Below are positions 21,741-30,112 of a stretch of DNA of 64,000 nucleotides, piece after piece. The translations under genes were made by a program, and so were the position numbers. Source of the stretch: Rhea pennata. Lineage: Eukaryota > Chordata > Aves > Rheiformes > Rheidae. The notes beneath the pieces are model-generated. The model ran no database searches and had not been told where the DNA came from. It saw only the letters and a program-made list of their open reading frames with translations. Position 1 is the first letter of the stretch, and every line of letters begins with the position of its first letter. The stretch spans positions 37,971,333 through 38,035,332 of the forward strand of contig NC_084670.1 in assembly GCF_028389875.1 (NCBI RefSeq), read 5' to 3'.

Positions 21741-24700
21741 GGGTGTCAGGGGCTCTATTTGCTGGGGACCCGAGAAAAAAACGAGCCCTTGATAAAATTG
21801 AAAGTGGGTCCCCAGCGTGAGGAAATGGAATTCCTCATAGACACAGGGGCTGAAAGATCTACGGTCCAAACCTTACCTTTAGGGTGTAAGGCCTCGGCAG
21901 AAAGGGTACAAGTAATTGGGGCAAAAGGAGAACCATTTGGGGTTCCTGTTGTAAAAGAAGTATTAATCGAATCAGGTTCCAAGATAGGTGTGGGACCTTT
22001 ACTTTTGGTACCCGAAGCTGAGTATAACCTGTTAGGTAGAGATTTGATAATAGAATTAGGCATAAGTTTAGAAGTGATAGATAATAGACTACAAATTAAA
22101 TTGTGTCCTCTCCGAATAGAGGATGAACAAAGCATAAACCCAGAAGTTTGGTATACTCCAGATAGTGTGGGCAAATTGAATATTAAACCTTTTAAGGTAA
22201 CTATAACTAACCCGGGTGTACCAACGAGAATTAAGCAATATCCCCTGTCCGAAGAGGGCAGGCGGGGATTAAAACCTGAAATTCGGAGGTTACTACAACA
22301 GGGGCTATTGGAACCTTGTATGTCCCCTTTTAATACCCCAATATTACCAGTAAGGAAAAAGGATGGCAAATATAGATTGGTGCATGATTTGAGGGAAATC
22401 AATAAGAGAACTGTGACTAGGTTCCCAGTAGTAGCAAATCCACATACTCTGTTAAATCAGTTACACCCGGATGATCAATGGTACAGTGTAATAGATTTAA
22501 AGGATGCGTTTTGGGCATGTCCTTTGGATGAGAGCAGCAGGGATTATTTTGCCTTTGAATGGGAGGACCCGGATACCCATAGAAAACAGCAACTAAGATG
22601 GACCGTCCTCCCTCAAGGATTTACTGAATCCCCAAATTTATTCGGACAGGCCCTGGAACAGATTTTGCAGGACTATAATAAAGTGCCGGGAGTGACGTTA
22701 GTACAGTATGTGGATGATCTGTTGATAGCAGGAAAGGATGAAGAAGTGGTAAGGCAGGCTAGCGTCCAGTTGTTAAATTTTCTTAGCCTGCAAGGGTTGA
22801 AAGTTTCAAAATCAAAGTTGCAGTTTGTAGAGAAGGAGGTAAGATATCTGGGCCATCGATTAAGTGGGGGGACTAAGAGACTGGATCCGGAGAGAATTAG
22901 TGGTATCCTGGCTCTGAAGGCCCCAACAACAAAGAGGCAAGTACGGCAACTGTTAGGATTAACTGGGTATTGTCGGCAGTGGATAGAGGATTATAGCGGA
23001 AAGGTCAAATTCCTCTACAATAGATTAAATAAGGATGGATTACTTAAATGGACAGAAGAAGATGAAGAGCATTTAGAAAAACTAAAAGAGGAGCTAATGC
23101 ATCCCCCAGTATTAAGCTTTCCAGATTTAAGAAAGCCATTCTTTCTATTCGTAAACAGCACTGAGGGTACTGCCTATGGAGTACTTGCCCAAGAATGGGC
23201 AGGAAGTAAAAAGCCAGTTGCCTATTTATCCAAATTACTGGACCCGGTTAGCCGGGGCTGGCCTAGCTGTCTGCAGGTAGTGGTGGCAGCCGCCTTATTA
23301 GTAGAAGAAGCGCAGAAAATTACATTTGGAGGAGAAATTAAGGTAATATCCCCTCATAATATACGAGGGGTACTACAACAAAAAGCTGAAAAATGGATCA
23401 CGGATGCTAGATTATTAAAGTATGAAGGAATATTAATCTCCTCTCCAAAGTTAACCTTAGAAATGACTTCCTTACAAAATCCTGCTCAGTTCCTCTATGG
23501 AGAACCAAGCGAACCCTTAGAGCATAATTGCCTCCGAAATACAGAAGCACAAACAAAATTGCGACCTGACTTGGAAGAAGTGGAGTTACCTGAGGGCGAG
23601 CAAATATTTATAGATGGCTCTTCAAGAATAGTTAAAGGAAAAAGGAAATCAGGGTATGCATTGGTGAATGGGAAGACACTCGAGGTGGTAGAATCAGGAC
23701 CTTTGAGTCCAAGCTGGTCTGCTCAGGCTTGTGAGCTATATGCTATGCTGCGAGCTTTAAAGTTGTTAAAAGGCAAAAGCGGTACGATATACACAGATTC
23801 TAAATATGCTTATAGGGTAATACATACTTTCGGTAAAATCTGGGAAGAGAGGGGACTTGCCAGCTCGCAGGGGAAGGGATTGATATACCAGGAACTGATT
23901 ACTCAGGTCCTGCAGGCTATTAGAGAACCAAAAGAGATTGCTATAGTCCATGTGAAAGGACATCAGCGAGGTTTTACTCCTCAAATTAGAGGAAATAATT
24001 TGGCAGATCAGGAAGCTAAACGACCCTGATGAGCTAAGCGGCCCTGATGAGTTTACAGGTTATAAAAATGAGGGAAGACCGTCCAAATTGTGGAAAGGAT
24101 TTAAAGAAGTTAACATGGTATGATTGTTGGAAGGAAAGGAGTGTCGGAGAAATACAGTGTAATTTCCTCGAGGAAGCGGCTGAGGACGAGGCCCCTGAAT
24201 ATGAACGCTGTTATTTGCACAGACCAGTTTACTCACTATTTTGCTTTACGCCGCTAGAAAAAAACAAGATGGTACAAATGGGTATAAAAGAAGCTGATAA
24301 GGGAAAGTGGGTACTGCCGGATGGGCGAGAAGTACTCCCAAAGTCGGTAGCCTTGGGAGTGCTACGGAGGTTTCATGAGAACACGCACTGGGGAACTCAA
24401 GCATTGATAGATCAATTTGCTATAAAATACATGTGTGTAGGAATTTACAATATAGCAAAGAGGGTTGTGAATGACTGCATAACTTGTCGAAAGGTGAATG
24501 CTCAACATGTCAGAAAAAGAGTGTTGGGAGGTTGAGAACTGGCTCATCGACCTTTTGCAAAAATTCAATTAGATTTTACAGAACTTCCAAAAACAGGACG
24601 GTACAAATATATGCTTGTGATTGTAGACCATCTCACATATTTTGTTGAAGCATTCCCTACGGCAAGGGCTACAGCTCAGACTGTGGTAAAAATATTGCTT

Positions 24701-25384
24701 GAGAATATAATTCCCAGATACGGAATTGTAGAAACAATTGACTCTGATAGAGGTCCCCATTTTATATCTAAGGTGTCTCGAGAAACTATGAAAGCTTTAG
24801 GAGTAAACTGGGAATATCATACTCCGTGGCATCCTCAAAGCTCTGGAAAGGTGGAACGAATGAATGGTGAAATTAAAAAACAGTTAACAAAACTTATGCT
24901 AGAAACTAAGGCGTCCTGGGTAAAATGCTTACCGCTTGCTTTATTAAACATACGAACGCAGCCCCGAACTGACGTGGGGCTTTCGCCTTTCGAAATGCTT
25001 TATGGTATGCCATATGATTTAGAGATGCCTCTTGACCACCCCAATTTGCAAGATACTCAATTACAGCCCTACCTAACACAGTTAATGAGCCGACGTAGAG
25101 AGTTACAGAAAAGAGGCCTAGTGGTGCAGCGACCCCCATTAGATATAGCCATACACCGAGTACAGCCCGGAGATAAAGTCCTAATCAAAACATGGAAAGA
25201 GACTTCATTAGCACCTCGGTGGGAAGGCCCCTACGTTGTTTTGCTTACTACAGAAACAGCTGTTCGGACTGCAGAAAAAGGGTGGACTCATGCCAGCCGT
25301 GTGAAAGGACCGATCCTGGGAGAAGAGTGGAGGGCGGTTCCAGGCTCCGCCGACTTAAAATTAACCCTTAAACGGACTCGATAA
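21741..25384 (+). pseudogene. pol: ERV pol: protease, RT, RNase H, integrase; two lesions
   Basis: Pol is reached by UAG readthrough from gag. Protease has DTGA (21,840) and the GRDLI motif. Reverse transcriptase has LPQGF and YVDD (22,707-22,718). RNase H has IDGS (23,613), CELYA, YTDSKYA and ADQEAK, so the acidic catalytic residues are present. The frame then meets TGATGA at 24,027 beside an 18-bp tandem repeat (24,015-24,050) and continues in another frame from about 24,045. Integrase has the H-X3-H and C-X2-C zinc site (to about 24,490), then a TGA at 24,533-24,535, then the D,D,E core (first D at 24,572) and the C-terminal domain to TAA at 25,384. One frameshift and one nonsense codon prevent a complete Pol. 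Protease to RNase H could still be made as a Gag-Pol fusion. Confidence 0.93.
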
Positions 25385-25591
25385 GTATTATTTCCCCTGT
25401 CCATGTACCGTAACAAGAGAAGGGGCCCCACTCCTAGACAAAGGCTCTCTAACAGATTCCCCTGAAGAACACTACTGCTGCCGAGAAGAACCAATACCTT
25501 GTAGTTCGCTGCAACTGAACTGACAAGCGAGGCAGAGGAGTGCAGACAGTGGGGAGGTTAAGAGGCCAGGTAAAACATAACATTAGGAGAA

Positions 25592-26015
25592 ATGGGCCCC
25601 GACTATCTCTTGCGGTACACGGGAATTAGCGTTATTATCATGGTCAGCTGTGGTATCCTACAACCACACCACCCCCATCGACTTTTTCGGTGGAGTTTAA
25701 TTAGATATGAAGATCAACTAATTATACAGCAAGTAACGACAGCAGGTGCCCCTAGTTTCCGCACTACACCGTGTAACCTAACTGCAGGAACAATGTGTTT
25801 CAACCATAGCAGGGCCTTTACTACTGTTAATAATAACATTAACTTTCGGACCATGTATTTTTAATAAAATAATGGCAATTGTAAAAAGCCGCCTAGAAGC
25901 TGTACACATAATGCTGGTACTTGCTAAGTATGAATCACTTGAATTAGACGATGATGCGGACGCATTAGCGTTGAGTCGCCGGGCGCTCCAGGAATTCAAT
26001 GAACAAAATAAGTAA
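25592..26015 (+). pseudogene. env: ERV env remnant: N-terminal start joined to TM tail
   Basis: The first part (25,592 to about 25,790) opens with MGPDYLL and a hydrophobic stretch like a signal peptide, followed by a short cysteine-bearing segment with N-linked sites. The second part (about 25,800-26,015) is in another frame and reads the end of a transmembrane segment, TLTFGPCIFNK, then a cytoplasmic tail ending EQNK and TAA. Typical gammaretroviral env is about 600 codons, so most of SU and TM is gone. The junction is near 25,790-25,805 and out of frame. No fusion protein can be made. Confidence 0.85.
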
Positions 26016-26024
26016 CCAAAAAGT

Positions 26025-26035
26025 AAAAGGAGGGA
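26025..26035 (+). other. Polypurine tract
   Basis: AAAAGGAGGGA followed by one T immediately precedes the 3' LTR. This is the expected plus-strand primer site. Confidence 0.85.
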
Positions 26036-26036
26036 T

Positions 26037-26644
26037 TGTAATAAATTGTAACTATTTGTTCATTGTTTAGAAGGAGGTTTTACAACAATCAGGGTTGAGA
26101 CATGGTATCAGACAAATAAATTATGGTAAGCACAAAAGCTTATATGACCCCTTGTGGAACCAGTGTTGGGGCCCTAGCTATCTTGCAGGACTGTGAAGAG
26201 CTGAAGTAAGCAACAAGCTGCTCAGAGGTTTTGAAGGTAAAAGGACAAAGAAAAGATAAGCAGGCGCCTGTAACTTTCTCACAGAACAGCATCCCAAAAA
26301 GGGAGTCAACACAACAGATAAGCAAACCCCTGTGATCACTCACAAGGAGACAAATCAAAATAAAGAGACGAAAGAAGACCACGGCCTTCCTCTCCACAAC
26401 CACCAGAGAGCTTCAGACGACCCCCCCCAGCAATTCACACATGCGCAGGACGCACCGGGAGATTACAACGCAGACTATAAGGGGGGGACTGTGTGTGAGG
26501 GAGGCGCGCGCCGTTGGCGGAGCTGAGACTCCCCGGCCGCCCAGCGCTGTTTTGCTTGTGGCTGCTTACTTAATTAAATAAATTGTTCACATGATTTAAC
26601 AAACTCTCTGTATGAATTAACCTTCAAGAGAGTAACTTATGACA
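26037..26644 (+). repeat. 3' LTR
   Basis: It begins TGTAATAAATTG and ends TTATGACA. TATAAGG is at 26,476-26,482 and AATAAA at 26,577-26,582. It matches the 5' LTR except for about nine transitions, the C-run length and the penultimate base. Confidence 0.95.
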
Positions 26645-26876
26645 CTAGAAATTCCATGCAAACACAATAAAATACTTCTTCGCTTGAACTGCTTGCCTGG
26701 AGAAGCGGTGGAATCTCCATCTTTGGAGATACTCAGTGCTTAACTGGACAGTGTGCTCCAGTGTGTTCAATGTGTCCTAGGCAATGTGCTCTAAGTGACT
26801 CTGCTTGAGCAGGTGGGTTAGACCAGATAGCATGCAGAGGTCCCTTCCAAACTCAACTGTTCTGTCATTCTTTGAG
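26645..26876 (+). mobile_element. CR1 LINE, 3' part, after the ERV
   Basis: This is the continuation of the CR1 at 19,038-19,281. GGAGAAGCGGTGGAATCTCC, GGAGATACTCAG, CTGCTTGAGCAGGTGGGTTA and CAGAGGTCCCTTCCAA are in the normal plus-strand order. It ends with a degenerate ATTCT tail near 26,876, about 160 bp before the OR start codon. Confidence 0.92.
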
Positions 26877-26993
26877 TTTTTTTGTGGTTTTTTGTTTGTT
26901 TTTTCCTTCATGCAAGATTATATGGCTATTCTTCTGTCAAAAATATTCTTCCTTCATCTTAAATCAAATACAAACAAACATTCTTCTTTTTTC

Positions 26994-26995
26994 AG
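26994..26995 (+). promoter_or_regulatory. Likely 3' splice acceptor for the OR11A1-like gene
   Basis: TTCTTCTTTTTTCAG ends at 26,995, 48 bases before the chosen ATG. OR coding regions are single-exon and usually follow such an acceptor from an upstream non-coding exon. None can be placed from sequence alone. Confidence 0.55.
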
Positions 26996-27042
26996 GCCTA
27001 TTTCTTGAAAGCAGGAAAAAGAAAGATAGATGTATGATGGCA

Positions 27043-28020
27043 ATGGAGAAAGATCAATGGGAGAATGGGACATCATCATGGGAGTTCCTCCTGCTGGGAA
27101 TGTGGAATATTCCCTCACTCCAGACACCACTCTTCCTCCTCTTGCTCATGGTCTACTTGGTGTCCGTGGTTGGGAATATCCTCACTGTTGCACTGGTGGT
27201 TGCAGACTGGCACCTGCACACTCCCATGTACTTCTTTCTGGGCAATCTCTCCTACCTGGAGACCTGCTACAGCTCCACCATCTTGCCTCGGCTGCTGGAC
27301 AGCTTCCTGACTGGGGACAGGACCATCTCTGTTCAAAGCTGTATTGTACAATTCTATTTCTTTGGTTCTTTTGCAGCTAGCGAATGTTACCTGCTGGCCA
27401 TAATGTCCTACAATCGATACTTGGCCATATGCCAGCCCTTGCTCTATGCAAGCATCATGACCTGGAAGGTCTGTCTCCCGATGGTGGCTGCATCTTGGTT
27501 AATGGGTTTCCTTATCTCTACAGCAATCACTCCTTTCTTATCCCAGTTGAAGTTTTGTGGCTCCAAGGCCATTGACCACTTCTTTTGTGATCTTGCCCCA
27601 TTGCTGGAACTTGCCTGCAGTGACACTAGGAAAGTCACTCTCATTGCTTTCGTATTCAGCTTCTTGGATATAATCTTCCCCTTCTTGTCCACCCTGGCTT
27701 CCTACGCATGCATCATAGCTGTCATTCGGAGGATCCCATCCAGTGTGGGCAGACAAAAGGCCTTTTCCACCTGCTCCTCACACCTCACTGTTGTCTCTGT
27801 TTTCTACAGTACCCTCATCATTGTCTACACACTGCCCAGAACCCCCCAGCTGAGGCAGCTCAACAAAGTGTTCTCCTTTTTGTACACTGTCCTCACACCC
27901 CTTGTCAATCCCCTCATTTACAGTCTGCAGAACCGGGAGGTCAGGGAAGCCATGAGAAGAGTGCTCAGAAAAGCTTTGGCCATCTCCAGAGCTCAGAACA
28001 TTGCTGTGCCAGGGTCTTAA
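27043..28020 (+). CDS. Olfactory receptor, OR11A1-like (325 aa)
   Basis: This is an odorant-binding G-protein-coupled receptor expected in sensory cilia and coupled to G-olf. Seven hydrophobic segments are visible. Marks are the N-glycosylation site NGT (8-10), GN in TM1 (44-45), HTPMYFF (59-65), the extracellular Cys100, second-loop cysteines around 172-192, KAFSTCSSH (239-247) and NPLIY (289-293). The end-of-TM3 motif is MSYNRY (121-126) instead of MSYDRY, a substitution at the G-protein switch residue. The start was chosen to match the paralogue at 39,002. In-frame ATGs also occur at 27,034 and 27,037. The frame is intact and somewhat longer than the paralogue at the C-terminus (AISRAQ...). 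About three-quarters of residues match that gene. The OR11 assignment rests on overall pattern and is less certain than the OR call. Confidence 0.93.
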   Translation: MEKDQWENGTSSWEFLLLGMWNIPSLQTPLFLLLLMVYLVSVVGNILTVALVVADWHLHTPMYFFLGNLSYLETCYSSTILPRLLDSFLTGDRTISVQSCIVQFYFFGSFAASECYLLAIMSYNRYLAICQPLLYASIMTWKVCLPMVAASWLMGFLISTAITPFLSQLKFCGSKAIDHFFCDLAPLLELACSDTRKVTLIAFVFSFLDIIFPFLSTLASYACIIAVIRRIPSSVGRQKAFSTCSSHLTVVSVFYSTLIIVYTLPRTPQLRQLNKVFSFLYTVLTPLVNPLIYSLQNREVREAMRRVLRKALAISRAQNIAVPGS

Positions 28021-28146
28021 GACCATGTGTGGTGCATATGTAAACTACCAAGGAGACAATGGGGGAAGATGTTTGCTTGGTGCCAGGAATTGCTCAAGGA
28101 GTATGTGAAGCTAAAACAGAAAGGGATGGAAGAGTCCATTAGCAAA

Positions 28147-28167
28147 TATATATATATTAGCATATAC

Positions 28168-28207
<40 letters not shown>

Positions 28208-28209
28208 TT
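28147..28209. repeat. (TA)n / (CATA)n microsatellite
   Basis: ATATATATATATTAGCATATA, then CATACATACATA, then a long TA run. It lies in the presumed 3' UTR of the OR gene, just before the polyadenylation signal. Confidence 0.95.
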
Positions 28210-28222
28210 CTCTAAGTCATCT

Positions 28223-28228
28223 AATAAA
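28223..28228 (+). other. Polyadenylation signal AATAAA
   Basis: AATAAA lies 203 bases after the OR stop codon and is the first such hexamer downstream. Use is not shown. Confidence 0.5.
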
Positions 28229-28589
28229 GACTGATGAAAAAAAGTGTCTATATGTGTGCTTATAGGTGGTCAAGATGACGAGTCCAATCCGACATATAGA
28301 GATATGACTCTCTAATAAGGTCAGATAGTGCAACTCTTGCCATGCCCAGCAATTTCAGATCTCTGTTAATATCCCTGTTTACTGCCTCTTATTTCCCAGC
28401 CACTGAACTTCCTTTCTCATCTCTGCTAGAGCAAAAGGTCTCTTCTCCTTCCTTCGGATAAAATTAACTGTCTCAGTGCTGAGGTGTTGCAAACTATCTC
28501 AATATCAATGGCTATGCTGTCCTCTGTCAATCTGCTCTAGTGTTTTAAATCACTCCTTTGAAGAGGGAAACTGTGTTGGAGCTCTGCCA
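28229..28589. other. No gene seen
   Basis: This is a unique stretch downstream of the OR gene. I see no repeat family or coding signal. Confidence 0.5.
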
Positions 28590-29195
28590 AGAGTTTGCCA
28601 CTTAGCTAAGGCAGTCTCCTGGTTTGCCTCCTTGTCTTCCCGAGTACTGACATGCACTGTTGTCTTTGAAGATGCTGACCTTGAAGGCCTGCCAGCTTTC
28701 CTGAGCTCCTCAGCCCTTCAAAGCTGCTTCCCATGGCATCCCACCTAGAATTACCTTCCATAAACACAGGTCTTGTCATCTCCAGTCCTGGGTCTGGACA
28801 CTGCTTTTCCTCTTCAGTCCTTCACTCCTCATCGGATTTGAAACTCCACTATTTCACACTGACTGCAGCTACAGCTACCACTGATTATCACTTCCCCAGA
28901 CAGTTCTTCCTTACTAGTGATAGTAGAACCCACTGGGCCTCACCTCTGGTTGGCTCATCCAGTACCTCTGTCAAGAAGATATCTCTGAGACCCTCCAGAA
29001 ATCTCCTTGTCTGCTTGGGCCCTGCAGGGCTACACTTCTTGAAGATGTCAAGGAGGTTCAGGTCCCCAACAAGAACGAGAGTCTGTCATCCAGAGACTTC
29101 CTCAGAATTTCTGAAGAAGGCCTCATCTGCTTCCCCACCACGATTATGTGGTCTGTAACAGTCTCCTGCCACCAGGTCCCATGACAGGCTTCTCC
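28590..29195 (-). mobile_element. Old CR1 fragment, endonuclease end and linker
   Basis: Minus-strand translation gives degraded CR1 ORF2 endonuclease motifs: a YRP..GEADEAFFR stretch, LVLVGDLN, KQTRRFLEG and VLDEPTRG, followed leftwards by a weaker linker (WEAALKG, QESWQAFK). Frameshifts and stops are frequent. Its 5' end points right and touches another minus-strand CR1 tail at 29,277, so the two are separate insertions. Confidence 0.65.
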
Positions 29196-29276
29196 TTCAA
29201 TCTTTGCCTTCAAGCTCTCAAACAGCCTCTCATTCATTCCATAGAAGAGCTTCTTGCATGGAAGCTGCTTCTTCAC

Positions 29277-30112
29277 AGAATCACCGAATCACAGAAAGGT
29301 TGAGGTTGGAAGGGTCCTCTGGAGATCATCTAGTCCAGCTTCCTTGGTCAAGAAGAGTCACCTAAAGCACATTGCACAGGTTTGCATCCAGGCAAGTTTT
29401 GAATATCTCCCAAGATGGAGACTCCACATTCTCTCTGGGCAACCTGTTCCAGTGTCCTGTCACCCTCACAGTGAATTTTTCCTCATGTTCAGATGGAATT
29501 TCCTGTGTTTCAGTTTATGCTCATTGCCTCTTGTCCTGTCACAAGGCACCACTGAACAGAGTCTCGTCCCATCCTCTTGACACCCTCTTTTCAGGTATTT
29601 GTAGATATTGATAAGACCCCCCCTCAGTCTTCTCTCCTCCAGGCTAAACAGGCTCAACTGTCTCAGCCTTTCCTTTCTTTCCTCACAGGGGATATGCTCC
29701 AGGCCCCTTATTGTCTTTGTAGCCCTACGCTGGACACTCTCCGTAGCTCCATGTCTCGTACTGGGGAGCCCAGAATTAGACACAGTACTCCAGATGAGGC
29801 CTCACCTGGGATGAGTAGAGGAGGAAGAGAACTTCCCTTGACCTGCTGACATCGCTCTAATGCACCCTAGGATACCATTGATCTTCTTGGCTACAAGGGC
29901 ACTTTACTGGCTCATGGTTAACTTGTCCACCAGCACGCTGAAAGTTCTTCTCTGCAGAGCTGCTTTCTAGCAGGTCAACCCTCTATCTGTACTGGTGCAT
30001 GGGTTTATTACTCCCTAGGTGCAGGGAGTTGCCCTTTTTGAATTTCATGAGGCTCTTCTCCATCCAACTCTCCAGCCTGTCCAGGTCTCGAACTGCTCCC
30101 TGCCAGGAGTGT
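29277..30112 (-). mobile_element. CR1 LINE, 5'-truncated
   Basis: Starting with AATCACCGAATCACAGAAAGG, the reverse complement follows the CR1 3' end into the RT region (CTGGTGCATGGG, CAACTCTCCAGCCTGTCCAGG) and stops near 30,112. Multiple stops make it a fossil. Confidence 0.92.

Larger units (their letters stand above)
19282..26644 (+). mobile_element. Gammaretrovirus-like ERV, tRNA-His primed, two LTRs
   Basis: This is a 7.36-kb provirus in the order LTR, primer binding site, gag, pol, env remnants, polypurine tract, LTR. Class I (gammaretrovirus-like) features are a single CCHC knuckle in Gag, a UAG between gag and pol in the same frame, an LPQGF...YVDD reverse transcriptase, and a TM tail with LTFGPCI. 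The likely target duplication is CTAGA, at 19,277-19,281 and 26,645-26,649, if the LTR ends in CA. The ambiguity is discussed in the findings. Pol is broken and most of env is gone, so it cannot make complete virions. The LTRs differ at about nine transitions. Confidence 0.96.

Noticed and set aside
21755-22402. 215-codon minus-strand frame opposite pol
   Set aside because: Shadow of the protease/RT frame on the other strand, with no independent evidence.
28147-28209. TA/CATA array considered as a CRISPR or origin-like repeat
   Set aside because: Simple microsatellite in vertebrate DNA, with no spacers.
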